From CAXMNX01 sp964194845 (GTDB taxonomy: Bacteria > Pseudomonadota > Alphaproteobacteria > Rhodobacterales > Rhodobacteraceae), in contig CAXMNX010000066.1 in assembly GCA_964194845.1 (NCBI GenBank), positions 1 to 52,469 on the forward strand: a stretch of DNA of 52,469 bases, read 5' to 3'. A model generated the notes under the pieces. It was given only the letters and a program-made list of their open reading frames with translations, ran no database searches and was not told where the DNA came from. The translations under genes were made by a program, and so were the position numbers. The number at the start of each line of letters is the position of its first letter. The stretch's first letter is position 1. Shown here in pieces: positions 24,487 through 33,548 of this stretch.

Positions 24487-24939
24487 TCAAGTCAGAAAAA
24501 CGAAGATCTCGGATTTGACCGAGTTCGCGATGAAACAGGCGCGATGTGCCTTGGCGTGAAGCGCTTGGTGGGTGTCTGCGTCGGGCAATTCTCCGCCGAA
24601 AGTGACCGAGACGTTCAGATCCACGCGCGGGATCCAGACGGTGCCGCCTTCATTCTTCAATGCGCCCGTCGCCCGATCCCGATAGCCAGCGACCGACCAG
24701 CCGTCCCGCTGAGCGAAATCGAGAAACCACAGCATGTGGCAGGACGAGATCGACGCGATATAGGCTTCCTCGGGATCGACGGCCTCGGCTTGCCCCAACG
24801 GTGGTTTCACAATCGCCGGCGAAGGCGCCGCCGGCACCTCGATTCCGCCGTCGAATCGCCAACGGTGCGCGCGGGAGTAGCGCCCTGACGCGAAATCTCC
24901 CTTGCAGTCCCATATGATCTCGACGACATGCGGCGCCAT
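24487..24939 (-). CDS. OsmC-family protein
   Basis: A 150-residue OsmC/Ohr-type protein. The first conserved Cys is in Ser-Ile-Ser-Ser-Cys-His and the second in Arg-Ala-Cys-Phe-Ile-Ala-Asn-Ser, the peroxidatic and resolving positions of the family. Ohr/OsmC proteins reduce organic hydroperoxides with lipoyl partners. The start overlaps the fhs stop by 1 base (TGATG) and folD follows by 12 bases, so it lies inside a folate operon. Whether it acts in that pathway is unknown. Confidence 0.88.
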   Translation of the reverse strand: MAPHVVEIIWDCKGDFASGRYSRAHRWRFDGGIEVPAAPSPAIVKPPLGQAEAVDPEEAYIASISSCHMLWFLDFAQRDGWSVAGYRDRATGALKNEGGTVWIPRVDLNVSVTFGGELPDADTHQALHAKAHRACFIANSVKSEIFVFLT

Positions 24940-26615
24940 CAGAACAAGCCTTCAATCTGGCCGTCGTCATTCAGCATGATGGTTTCTGCCGCCGGTGTCC
25001 GTGGCAAACCAGGCATCGTCATGATCTCACCGCAGACCACCACGACAAATCCGGCCCCGGCGCTGAGACGCACTTCGCGCACTGGCACAGAATGGCCCAC
25101 GGGCGCGCCACGCAGGTTTGGATCGGTGGAGAAGCTGTATTGCGTTTTCGCCATGCAGACCGGCAGCTTGCCGTAACCCTGATCTTCCCAAAGCTTCAGC
25201 TGATCGCGGATTTTCTTGTCGGCCAGAACCTCGTCAGCGCGGTAGATGCGCTTTGCAACGGTTTCGATCTTGTCGAAAAGGCTCATGTCGTCGTCGTAGA
25301 TCGGGGCGAACTGCGAAACACCACTGTCGGCAATCTGAGCGACGCGGGTGGCAAGTTCTGCCGAACCTTCCGAACCCAGTTCCCAATGGCGCGCGACAAT
25401 CGCTTCCGATCCGTGATCGGTGACGAAATCCTTGATCGCCTGCACTTCGGCATCGGTATCGGTGACGAAGTGGTTAATCGCCACGACAACGGGCACCCCG
25501 AAGCTTTTCAGATTCTCGATGTGGCGCCCAAGGTTGGCGCAGCCCTCTTTGACTGCACCAACGTTTTCCGCGCCGAGGTCCGCTTTGGCGACACCGCCGT
25601 TCATTTTCATCGCGCGGATAGTCGCGACCAACACCACGCAATCGGGCGCAAGTCCGGCCTTGCGGCACTTGATGTTCATAAATTTCTCGGCACCAAGGTC
25701 GGCACCGAAACCCGCCTCGGTGACAACGTAGTCGGCCAGTTTCAGCGCGGTGGTGGTGGCAATGACCGAGTTACAGCCGTGCGCAATGTTCGCAAACGGG
25801 CCGCCGTGAACGAAGGCCGGGTTGTTTTCCAGCGTCTGCACCAGGTTCGGCTGCATCGCATCTTTCAGAAGAACGGTCATTGCGCCGTCTGCTTTGATAT
25901 CGCGACAGAAGACGGGACTGCGGTCGCGGCGGTAAGCGATGATCATATCGCCCAGACGCTGCTGCAAATTCTTGAGATCTTTGGCGAGACAGAGGATCGC
26001 CATAACTTCCGAGGCTACGGTGATGTCAAACCCGGCTTCACGCGGAAAGCCGTTGGCAACACCACCCAGCGAACAAGTGATCTGGCGAAGCGCTCGGTCG
26101 TTCATATCGACCACGCGACGCCATTGAACCCGACGCACGTCGATCTCCTGCTCATTTCCCCAATAGATGTGGTTGTCGATCATCGCCGACAAAAGCGAAT
26201 GCGCGCTGGTGATGGCGTGAAAATCGCCCGTGAAATGAAGGTTCATATCCTCCATCGGGACAACCTGTGCGTATCCGCCGCCAGCGGCACCCCCCTTCAT
26301 CCCGAAGTTTGGGCCAAGCGACGCTTCGCGGATACAAATCATCGCTTTTTTGCCAATCCGGTTCAAACCGTCGCCCAGACCCACGGTCGTCGTGGTCTTG
26401 CCTTCGCCCGCAGGCGTCGGGTTGATTGCGGTGACAAGGATCAGCTTGCCGTTTTTAAGGCTTGCGGTCGAATTGATGAACTCTTGACTAACCTTCGCCT
26501 TGTCATGGCCGTAGGGCAGCAAATGTTCGGTGCCGATGCCGAGCTTCTCGCCAATTTCCTGAATTGGGAGCTTGGTTGCTTCACGGGCGATCTCGATATC
26601 GGATTTGTAGGCCAT
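24939..26615 (-). CDS. fhs: Formate-tetrahydrofolate ligase
   Basis: A 558-residue enzyme that joins formate to tetrahydrofolate with ATP. The ATP-binding motif Pro-Thr-Pro-Ala-Gly-Glu-Gly-Lys-Thr-Thr is at about 66-75. The open frame runs 71 codons further upstream, but the ATG at 26615 has AAGGAAG about 7 bases before it and gives the family's normal N-terminus and length. With FolD and GlyA it would run C1 units between formate, formyl-THF and serine. Confidence 0.96.
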   Translation of the reverse strand: MAYKSDIEIAREATKLPIQEIGEKLGIGTEHLLPYGHDKAKVSQEFINSTASLKNGKLILVTAINPTPAGEGKTTTTVGLGDGLNRIGKKAMICIREASLGPNFGMKGGAAGGGYAQVVPMEDMNLHFTGDFHAITSAHSLLSAMIDNHIYWGNEQEIDVRRVQWRRVVDMNDRALRQITCSLGGVANGFPREAGFDITVASEVMAILCLAKDLKNLQQRLGDMIIAYRRDRSPVFCRDIKADGAMTVLLKDAMQPNLVQTLENNPAFVHGGPFANIAHGCNSVIATTTALKLADYVVTEAGFGADLGAEKFMNIKCRKAGLAPDCVVLVATIRAMKMNGGVAKADLGAENVGAVKEGCANLGRHIENLKSFGVPVVVAINHFVTDTDAEVQAIKDFVTDHGSEAIVARHWELGSEGSAELATRVAQIADSGVSQFAPIYDDDMSLFDKIETVAKRIYRADEVLADKKIRDQLKLWEDQGYGKLPVCMAKTQYSFSTDPNLRGAPVGHSVPVREVRLSAGAGFVVVVCGEIMTMPGLPRTPAAETIMLNDDGQIEGLF

Positions 26616-26772
26616 GAACACTTCCTTTTGGGTATGCCGCTGTATGCGGTTTTCTTCGCTATATGGACTGCGACAAGTCCCGTGAGGGCCAATTTCGACG
26701 CTTCGGGCGCTCGATGCGTCGAGACGCGAAACATCGCGCAGCTTATCGGAAACTTTGTTCTTGGAGGGAAAT

Positions 26773-27357
26773 TCAATCCGGCTGCCACCCGCGCTGATCG
26801 GGGATGTGTAGACGAAGCGTATCTCCAACGCTCAACTTGCCTTCGCACTCGACCGAGGCCGTAACACCTCGGCGGCCGGTTGCGGTCGGCTTGAATTGTT
26901 TTCCATGCCCGCGACGATCTGCTTCGATTGTCATCGCCGGAAATTGACAGGGTCGATTTTGCATGTCGATTGTCAGCGTTGTGCCGTTTTCCGACTGCAA
27001 CCGCGATGATGGTGGGATGTGGCTGAAGTCGGGGATGCCTTCCACGACAATCGACGCGCCCAACCATTGCGGTTCCAGTTCGGACAGCCCCAATTCGCGC
27101 GCTATTTCCTGCAATTCTTCGGTGGATACTATCGACAATTGCCGCGTATTTCGGATCTCGGTTCCTGTCGGATATTGCGCGGCGACCCGCGAACAGGATT
27201 GCCGCGTAAGGCCAGCATGGAATTCGCCGGTAAAGCCAGCAAAGGTCAACTGCATCTCGTCCAACGAGATCGTTTTGATTTCAGGTGTATCGCGGTCAGG
27301 CACCGAGCCAAGCCATATTATCCGACCGGCGAAATCTGTGGGCTTCAATGCTGGCAT
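26773..27357 (-). CDS. MOSC-domain protein
   Basis: A 194-residue protein in which most of the length forms a MOSC beta-barrel domain. Visible features are Gly-Phe-Thr-Gly-Glu-Phe-His-Ala-Gly near residue 42, Thr-Arg-Gln-Leu-Ser-Ile-Val-Ser and Asn-Arg-Pro-Cys-Gln, with the conserved Cys of the family at about 136. MOSC proteins bind molybdenum cofactor or carry sulfur; stand-alone members are often of unknown substrate. AAGGTGA lies about 5 bases before the ATG. It lies between ftsH and fhs on the same strand with a terminator upstream. Confidence 0.75.
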   Translation of the reverse strand: MPALKPTDFAGRIIWLGSVPDRDTPEIKTISLDEMQLTFAGFTGEFHAGLTRQSCSRVAAQYPTGTEIRNTRQLSIVSTEELQEIARELGLSELEPQWLGASIVVEGIPDFSHIPPSSRLQSENGTTLTIDMQNRPCQFPAMTIEADRRGHGKQFKPTATGRRGVTASVECEGKLSVGDTLRLHIPDQRGWQPD

Positions 27358-27414
27358 TCAGATCACCTTGTCAGACCGTGCTTTCCCGCGTCCTAAAGCA
27401 AACAGCGACAGGGC

Positions 27415-27449
27415 ACAAAACACAATGCCCCGCCGAAGTGGGGCATTGT
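27415..27449 (-). terminator. Rho-independent terminator after ftsH
   Basis: Perfect 10-base arms, ACAATGCCCC (27422-27431) and GGGGCATTGT (27440-27449). Read on the minus strand, the stem is followed by GTTTTG (complement of CAAAAC at 27415-27421). It ends the ftsH transcript 20 bases after its stop and separates it from the MOSC gene. Confidence 0.8.
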
Positions 27450-27469
27450 TGCGCGGTAAGTTTAAGAGG

Positions 27470-29398
27470 CTAGACTGTTGGTTCCGGCTCCAGGTCGCCA
27501 TCCTCGTCCGACGGTTTCGCCTTTGGCTTGGTCTTCGGGATCGCGGTTACCGACGCGGCACCGCCGGTGTCGGCAGGTGTGTCGTCGTCATCGTCTCCAC
27601 GGTTCAAAGGTTCGCCCGCGATGACTCTGGCAATCTCGTTTCCAGTCAGGGTCTCATATTCCAGAAGACCCTGCGCCAGTCGCTCCAGATCATCGGACTT
27701 CTCGGTCAGGATCCGCTTTGCGGTCTCGTAACCTTCGTCCACCAGATCCTTGATCTTGTCGTCGATCATCTTCTGGGTCATGCCCGAGTGTTTGGCGTTA
27801 CTTTGAAATGCGCCCAGAACATGTTCGGTTTCATTAGCGTAATCGACATAGCCAAGTTCGGTATCAAATCCGAACTGCGTAACCATGGCTCGGGCGATTC
27901 TCGTGACCTGCTGGATGTCCGAGGCCGCACCGGATGTCACGTTTTCAGGCCCAAATATCATCTCTTCGGCGACCCGACCGCCCATCGCCATGGCGATCTT
28001 TGATTTGTATTTGGTGTAACTGACCGACAATTGATCGCGTTCAGGCAGTGACAATACAAGACCCAAAGCGCGGCCACGAGGAATGATCGTCGCCTTGTGA
28101 ATCGGATCGTGTTGCGGAACGTTGATACCGACGATCGCATGACCCGACTCGTGATAGGCGGTCAGCTTTTTCTCGTCCTCGGTCATGACCATCGAGCGCC
28201 GTTCAGCGCCCATCATAACCTTGTCTTTGGCGTTCTCGAAGTCTTCCATGGTCACGAAGCGCCGCCCATAACGCGCTGCCATCAAAGCGGCCTCGTTCAC
28301 CAGATTTGCAAGATCGGCACCGGAAAATCCGGGCGTTCCGCGCGCGATGATGCGCAGATCAACGTCCGGTCCCAAAGGCACTTTGCGGGCGTGGACGCCC
28401 AGAATTTTCTCGCGACCTTTGATATCGGGGTTTGGCACCTGTACCTGACGGTCAAAACGCCCCGGCCGCAGCAACGCAGGGTCCAGAACATCGGGACGGT
28501 TCGTGGCCGCGACGATAATAACGCCTTCGTTCGCCTCGAACCCGTCCATCTCGACCAGTAGCTGGTTCAGCGTCTGTTCGCGTTCGTCGTTGCCGCCACC
28601 ATAGCCGACGCCCCGGCTGCGCCCGACGGCATCAATTTCGTCGATGAACACAATACAGGGGGCGTTCTTCTTCGCCTGTTCGAACATGTCGCGGACACGG
28701 CTTGCACCGACGCCAACGAACATCTCGACAAAGTCGGAACCCGAGATGGTGAAAAACGGCACACCGGCTTCGCCCGCGATGGCACGCGCCAGAAGCGTCT
28801 TACCGGTGCCCGGTGGGCCGACAAGCAACGCGCCTTTTGGGATTTTGCCACCCAGACGCGAGAACTTCTGCGGGTTGCGCAGGAACTCAACAATCTCTTC
28901 CAGTTCTTCCTTGGCTTCGTCGATGCCGGCGACATCGTCAAAGGATATACGGCCGTGCTTTTCAGTCAGAAGTTTGGCGCGTGATTTGCCAAAGCCCATC
29001 GCGCCGCCGCGGCCACCGCCCTGCATCCGGTTCATGAAGTAGATCCAGACGCCAATCAGCAAAAGGAATGGCAGGAACGTCATCAGGACCGTGACAAAAC
29101 CCGATTGCTCCTGCGGTTCGGCGCGGAAGCTGACATTGTTTGTCACCAAAAGATCGGTCGTATCCGCGCCGTCAGGCTGGATGGTAACGTAGTCCCTGCC
29201 GTCGGCACCGCGAAAGACAATCCTTTCGCCGTCCATTGTGGCGTTTGAGACGTCGCCGCCTTCGACACGAGCGACGAAGTCAGAATAGCTGACGGTCGAT
29301 GTGGCCATCGTTGTCTGACCACCGGAGATTAGATTGAAAAGGGCCAGGATCAGCAGAAACAAGACGACCCAGAAGGCGATACTACGGGCGTTGTTCAA
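27470..29398 (-). CDS. ftsH: ATP-dependent zinc metalloprotease FtsH
   Basis: A 642-residue membrane-anchored AAA protease. Two N-terminal membrane segments flank a periplasmic domain. Walker A Gly-Pro-Pro-Gly-Thr-Gly-Lys-Thr is at 194-201 and the zinc site His-Glu-Ser-Gly-His at 416-420. No suitable ATG is present: the likely start is TTG at 29398 with AAGGAG 6 bases upstream, giving Asn-Asn-Ala-Arg-Ser-Ile-Ala-Phe-Trp at the N-terminus as in relatives. The C-terminal tail is acidic and Pro/Thr-rich. FtsH degrades misfolded membrane proteins and key regulators. Confidence 0.96.
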   Translation of the reverse strand: MNNARSIAFWVVLFLLILALFNLISGGQTTMATSTVSYSDFVARVEGGDVSNATMDGERIVFRGADGRDYVTIQPDGADTTDLLVTNNVSFRAEPQEQSGFVTVLMTFLPFLLLIGVWIYFMNRMQGGGRGGAMGFGKSRAKLLTEKHGRISFDDVAGIDEAKEELEEIVEFLRNPQKFSRLGGKIPKGALLVGPPGTGKTLLARAIAGEAGVPFFTISGSDFVEMFVGVGASRVRDMFEQAKKNAPCIVFIDEIDAVGRSRGVGYGGGNDEREQTLNQLLVEMDGFEANEGVIIVAATNRPDVLDPALLRPGRFDRQVQVPNPDIKGREKILGVHARKVPLGPDVDLRIIARGTPGFSGADLANLVNEAALMAARYGRRFVTMEDFENAKDKVMMGAERRSMVMTEDEKKLTAYHESGHAIVGINVPQHDPIHKATIIPRGRALGLVLSLPERDQLSVSYTKYKSKIAMAMGGRVAEEMIFGPENVTSGAASDIQQVTRIARAMVTQFGFDTELGYVDYANETEHVLGAFQSNAKHSGMTQKMIDDKIKDLVDEGYETAKRILTEKSDDLERLAQGLLEYETLTGNEIARVIAGEPLNRGDDDDDTPADTGGAASVTAIPKTKPKAKPSDEDGDLEPEPTV

Positions 29399-29479
29399 AG
29401 GACGCTCCTTTGGAAATACTAATGGGCAGAACGGTGTTCTGCCGGGCTGAACCATTAAATAGCCATGTGGCGCGGATCT

Positions 29480-30769
29480 TCAACGGGATAACAGGAATTG
29501 AGCGAATGTGCCGCGGCCTGTTGCCGAAGCCTCCCAACCGTTGGAAATGCCTGCCAACGGGGCCGCGATCAGCTCTTCACCCCGCCAGATTGACGGCGAG
29601 GCCAGCAAAGACTGCCTTGGAAGGCCGGTTTCGCGCCAATCGGGGCAGTCTTTGACGGCGTCGCCAAGGGCGCGGACTTCGAGATCGGGGGCATGTGGGC
29701 CTTCAAGGGCCCAGCGGCCATCCCAAAGCGCATCCGTGGACGATACGATGTCCTTTACCGCATTGTATTCGCGGGTGATTCGGTAGCGTCGGTCGATGGC
29801 ACTATCAGCTTTTGTGCGCGTCACCAGGCAACCCGACAGCGTGTGTCGATCTGCACCCATGGATAGTGCAATATCCAAATTCAGTAACGCGCTGCTTCTC
29901 GGGGGATATTTTGCGCCAGAAACCCATTGGATCGCGGCCGTTTTCAGTCGGCGTATGACCTCGGAGGGGATGAAGTGGTCACGCGACGTCGCAACTTCAG
30001 GCAAGATCACATCGCCGCGATCAACTGCAACGGCGTTGTGCTCCGTAATCTCTGCAAAGGCATGGTGATTAAGCGCCGACTTTGCCGAACCCAAGTTGTG
30101 CGCGACTACCGCGAGCGTCTCAGCCTCGATGCCAAGAGGTGAAAGCGCCTGTAAAGTCTGGCGCGCGCGGACACGTTCGAAGCCACGGTCGTCATTCGAC
30201 GGATCGTCAGCCCAAGCGATACTGTGGCGCTTAAGATAGATTCGCCAGTCAGCACGACGGTGCGCCATCATCGGGCGAACCCATGTCAGGCCCCCCCGTT
30301 CGAACCGCGCGGCCATATGAGCCAGCCCGTCCACGCCGGATCGCCGCGCGAGACGCATCAGAAACGTCTCGGCCACATCGTCTTGCGTGTGTCCCAGCGC
30401 CACACAATCCACATGCCTGTCCTGCGCCCAGTCGCCAACCAGTCGATATCGGGCCTCGCGAGCTTTCGCTTGAAGATTGCCCTGCCTGTCCCACGACCAA
30501 CTAAGGACGCTGTGCGGGATTTCGTGTATTGCACAATATTCTGCGACAAGAGCGATTTCGTCGACCGCTTCGGTCCTCAGACCGTGGTCTACCGTAACCG
30601 CTTCAACTGGAAATCCCAGGTCCTTTCCATGCCAGCGCATGAGGTCGAGGCACGCCATCGAGTCGCCACCGCCAGATACAGCGACCGCAAGGCAATTTGG
30701 CTTATCAAGGGCGACCGCCCAGCTTGTGATGTGCCTGAGCCAGTCGTCGGTCAGCTCGTCCTCGCTCAC
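29480..30769 (-). CDS. tilS: tRNA(Ile)-lysidine synthase
   Basis: A 429-residue ATP-pyrophosphatase-type enzyme that makes lysidine at C34 of tRNA-Ile(CAU). The PP-loop Ser-Gly-Gly-Gly-Asp-Ser is at 32-37, followed by Val-Asp-His-Gly-Leu-Arg and Gly-His-Thr-Gln-Asp-Asp. The start is inferred to be GTG at 30769, which overlaps the cpoB stop by 4 bases (GTGA). The open frame further upstream only covers cpoB sequence. FtsH follows downstream, as in many bacteria. Confidence 0.9.
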   Translation of the reverse strand: MSEDELTDDWLRHITSWAVALDKPNCLAVAVSGGGDSMACLDLMRWHGKDLGFPVEAVTVDHGLRTEAVDEIALVAEYCAIHEIPHSVLSWSWDRQGNLQAKAREARYRLVGDWAQDRHVDCVALGHTQDDVAETFLMRLARRSGVDGLAHMAARFERGGLTWVRPMMAHRRADWRIYLKRHSIAWADDPSNDDRGFERVRARQTLQALSPLGIEAETLAVVAHNLGSAKSALNHHAFAEITEHNAVAVDRGDVILPEVATSRDHFIPSEVIRRLKTAAIQWVSGAKYPPRSSALLNLDIALSMGADRHTLSGCLVTRTKADSAIDRRYRITREYNAVKDIVSSTDALWDGRWALEGPHAPDLEVRALGDAVKDCPDWRETGLPRQSLLASPSIWRGEELIAAPLAGISNGWEASATGRGTFAQFLLSR

Positions 30770-31596
30770 ACACACCCCATGCTCGCGCGGGCCGCCTGCG
30801 CCTCGATCGAGGCATCCGACGCCGGAAAACGGAGCGTGACCTCGCCAAGCGTGATGCACGCCTCGGAGGATTGCCCCAGCCCGTTCAGCGCCAGCCCAAG
30901 CTTCAGAAGTGCCATCGGCGATGTTGGCCCGTTTGGTGTGCCGGAATAGCTTTCCAGATAGGCCCGCGCCGCCGAGGACGTATGCCCGAGGTTTTGCAAC
31001 GCCTCGCCGCGCAATAAATGCGCAAGCCCGGTCAATGGGCCGGCTTGATACGCTTCGGTGAACCGTTGAAATTGCTCTGCGGCTACCTCAAAGCTGCCTT
31101 CGTCAAATAAAGCCTTGGCACGGTCGAAATCGGCCCTCTCGGCAACGGCCAGTTCAACGCCAGCGGTAGCACTGCCTTGGTCTGTGGTGGCCGATACAGA
31201 AGACTGAGTGGTCGCCGGTAGAGTGCCGCCGCCAAGCGTCGTCGTTTCGCCTAACGTGGCGATGTCACAGTTTGCTTCCAGCTCACACAACCGGAACTCC
31301 AGATCACCGATCCGGTTGGTGCCATCGGCGACGATCCGGTCGACCCGGTTGGTCAGGGCTTCGCTGGCGGCGGTTAACCGCGTCAATTCGGCCTCCATCG
31401 CGTTGACGCGAGCAAGGGCATTTGTCCCCGCCACGTTTACGTCGACACCACCCGTCGTTGACAATTCGCGCTTGAGCTTTTGCATCTCGACATAAAGCAC
31501 CGTCAGCTCCTGCCGGATATCGCCGAGCGTCTGGTCGCGGTCCTGCGCAATCACAGGACCGGACATAAGAAGGAAGGCGATCAGGATGGCACGCAT
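30766..31596 (-). CDS. cpoB: Tol-Pal accessory protein CpoB (YbgF)
   Basis: A 276-residue periplasmic protein. It has an N-terminal signal peptide (1-17), a coiled-coil segment (about 20-105) and C-terminal TPR repeats (about 150-270) with a Phe-Asp-Arg-Ala-Lys-Ala-Leu-Phe start. CpoB links the Tol-Pal complex with peptidoglycan synthesis at division. Two Cys at about 103 and 109 could pair. It starts 14 bases after pal and its stop overlaps tilS. Confidence 0.9.
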   Translation of the reverse strand: MRAILIAFLLMSGPVIAQDRDQTLGDIRQELTVLYVEMQKLKRELSTTGGVDVNVAGTNALARVNAMEAELTRLTAASEALTNRVDRIVADGTNRIGDLEFRLCELEANCDIATLGETTTLGGGTLPATTQSSVSATTDQGSATAGVELAVAERADFDRAKALFDEGSFEVAAEQFQRFTEAYQAGPLTGLAHLLRGEALQNLGHTSSAARAYLESYSGTPNGPTSPMALLKLGLALNGLGQSSEACITLGEVTLRFPASDASIEAQAARASMGCV

Positions 31597-31610
31597 GGCT
31601 TTGGACCCCG

Positions 31611-32111
31611 TCAGACGCCCGCGCCCACGGTAATCACCGTCACCGCGCGGCGGTTCCGCGAATAGCAGCTTTCATCCGAGCAAATCTCGATCGGGCGTTC
31701 TTTGCCGTAGCTGATGGTCTTTAGCCGGTTTGGCGCGACCCCGCGCGAGATCAAGTAGTTCTGCACCGCACTTGAGCGTCGCGCGCCCAGTGCAATGTTG
31801 TATTGCGTCGTGCCCTGTTCGTCTGCATGGCCCTCGATCAGCGCGGAAAACTCGCTGTTTTGCGCCAGCCAATCTGATTGTCCATCCAGCACCACCATGG
31901 CTTCCGGACCAAGCGTGGACTGATCGACTGCGAACAGCACGCGATCACCGATGGCCTGGCTGAAATATGCAGGCGACGTCGGGTCGTTCACGCTGCCTGC
32001 CAGGGCACCGTTACTTCCTGTCCCTGCCCCCCCGCCGAACCGGTCGGCGCCGGTACACGCTGAAATGGCCAGCATAACGCCGCCTAAAGCTAGTAACTTA
32101 ATTGTTCTCAT
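31611..32111 (-). CDS. pal: Peptidoglycan-associated lipoprotein Pal
   Basis: A 166-residue outer-membrane lipoprotein with lipobox Ile-Ser-Ala-Cys (Cys19) and an OmpA-like peptidoglycan-binding domain (about 50-160). That domain has Glu-Gly-His-Ala-Asp-Glu-Gln-Gly-Thr and the Asn-Arg-Arg-Ala-Val end motif. AGGTGA lies just before the ATG. A 108-base gap separates it from tolB. Pal ties the outer membrane to the wall. Confidence 0.95.
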   Translation of the reverse strand: MRTIKLLALGGVMLAISACTGADRFGGGAGTGSNGALAGSVNDPTSPAYFSQAIGDRVLFAVDQSTLGPEAMVVLDGQSDWLAQNSEFSALIEGHADEQGTTQYNIALGARRSSAVQNYLISRGVAPNRLKTISYGKERPIEICSDESCYSRNRRAVTVITVGAGV

Positions 32112-32219
32112 CTGATCACCTGTATTCTTTTTCTGTCTGCTCTGCCTGGTCGACGAATATCACCGCGCGCGGGCAATGAAAACGGCGGGTCTGTGCAATG
32201 CGCGGGCAAAAGCCAATGG

Positions 32220-33548
32220 TCACGGAAGTATCGGCGACCATGCCGGGTCCGAGGCCGCCGCACTCATCGGCAATTTCTTCAGGTTGCGGCCTGATATATC
32301 CACCGAAAACAGGCCAGGCTGGCCATCAGCGCCGGCACTTTCCCGTGTGAACATCAAGACGCGACCGTTTGGGGCCCACGTCGGTCCTTCGTCAAGGAAA
32401 GACGCGGTTAAAAGGCGTTCCTGACTGCCGTCCGTATGCATGACGCCAATATGAAACCGGCCGGCATTTTGTTTGGTAAAGGCAATGAAATCGCCGCGTG
32501 GCGACCAGACCGGCGTGCTGTATCGCCCCTGCCCGAAGCTGATGCGTGTCGCTTCGCCGCCATCGGCACTCATCACATAAAGCTGCTGGGTGCCTGAACG
32601 GTCGCTTTCAAACACGATGCGATTGCCGTCTGGTGAATACGAAGGTGCGGTTTCAATCGAAGGCGCGGTCGACAGGCGAACGCGCTGCCCGGATTGAAGA
32701 TCCAGTTTATAAAGATCGGTGTTGCCGCCTTCAGCGCGCGAATAGACCACCGTTCGGCCATTGGGCGCATAGCGCGGCGCAAATGTCATTGCGGCGGCAT
32801 CCACATCAAGCGGTCGCTTCGACACGGCACCGACCGACAATTCATAGATTTGCGGCGACCCGCTTTCGTAGCTCGTATAGAGCACGCGGTCACCTGTTGG
32901 CGAAAAGCGCGGTGCCAGGACGATCGACGCCGCGTCTGTCAGATACTGCACATTCACGCCATCATAATCCATAATGGCCAGCCGGTGCTGGCGCGCATTT
33001 TTGGGGCCGGTTTCTTCGACGAAAACGATGCGGCTATCGAAATAGCCACCCTCGCCAGTGATCCGGGAATAGACCTGATCGGCGACCTTGTGCGCCACCC
33101 GCCGCCAACTTTCGGTGCCACCCGCGAATTGCAGACCTTCGCCCAGCGATGCGCCAGTGAAGATGTCGAAAAGGCGGAACTTTACAACGATGCGCCCATC
33201 GCTGGTCAATGTGACCGCGCCAACAACCAACGCCTCGACATTGATTGCTTTCCAGTCGGCATAGGCCACCTCGCCGTTAAAATCGGCGACCTGGCTGATG
33301 TAGGCCGACTGGGGAACGTCGCGAAATAATCCTGTGCCCGCAAGATCGGACGCAACGACGCCCGTAATTTGGCGGGCAAAGTCCGTTGCGGCGGCATTTT
33401 CGGCAATGAAGGGTGCGACCGCGATTGGCACCGGTTCGATCACGCCTTCTGTGATCTCGATCCTGAGTGGGCCGGACCTGTCCTGCGCATTGAGCCCCGT
33501 GCTTGTCGACACAATCAGGCTGATTGCCAGAAACCAGAGAACCTTCAT
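32220..33548 (-). CDS. tolB: Tol-Pal translocation protein TolB
   Basis: A 442-residue periplasmic protein with signal peptide (about 1-21), N-terminal domain (about 25-170) and a beta-propeller of WD40-like repeats (about 200-430). The repeats carry Phe-Ser-Pro-Thr-Gly-Asp, Tyr-Ala-Pro-Asn-Gly, Tyr-Ser-Pro-Asp-Gly and Trp-Ser-Pro-Arg-Gly-Asp. TolB binds Pal and TolA. Its start overlaps the tolA stop by 4 bases (ATGA). Confidence 0.95.
   Translation of the reverse strand: MKVLWFLAISLIVSTSTGLNAQDRSGPLRIEITEGVIEPVPIAVAPFIAENAAATDFARQITGVVASDLAGTGLFRDVPQSAYISQVADFNGEVAYADWKAINVEALVVGAVTLTSDGRIVVKFRLFDIFTGASLGEGLQFAGGTESWRRVAHKVADQVYSRITGEGGYFDSRIVFVEETGPKNARQHRLAIMDYDGVNVQYLTDAASIVLAPRFSPTGDRVLYTSYESGSPQIYELSVGAVSKRPLDVDAAAMTFAPRYAPNGRTVVYSRAEGGNTDLYKLDLQSGQRVRLSTAPSIETAPSYSPDGNRIVFESDRSGTQQLYVMSADGGEATRISFGQGRYSTPVWSPRGDFIAFTKQNAGRFHIGVMHTDGSQERLLTASFLDEGPTWAPNGRVLMFTRESAGADGQPGLFSVDISGRNLKKLPMSAAASDPAWSPILP

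Noticed and set aside
23905..24888. 327-codon plus-strand frame opposite folD and the OsmC-family gene
   Set aside because: No recognisable motif and fully antisense to two clear genes.
25092..26864. Long open frame (590 codons) on the plus strand opposite fhs
   Set aside because: It is a shadow of the GC-rich fhs coding strand; fhs has family motifs and a good ribosome site, while this frame shows none.
30290..30320. GTTCGAACC-like sequence suggesting a tRNA T-loop
   Set aside because: It lies inside tilS coding sequence and no cloverleaf can be drawn around it.
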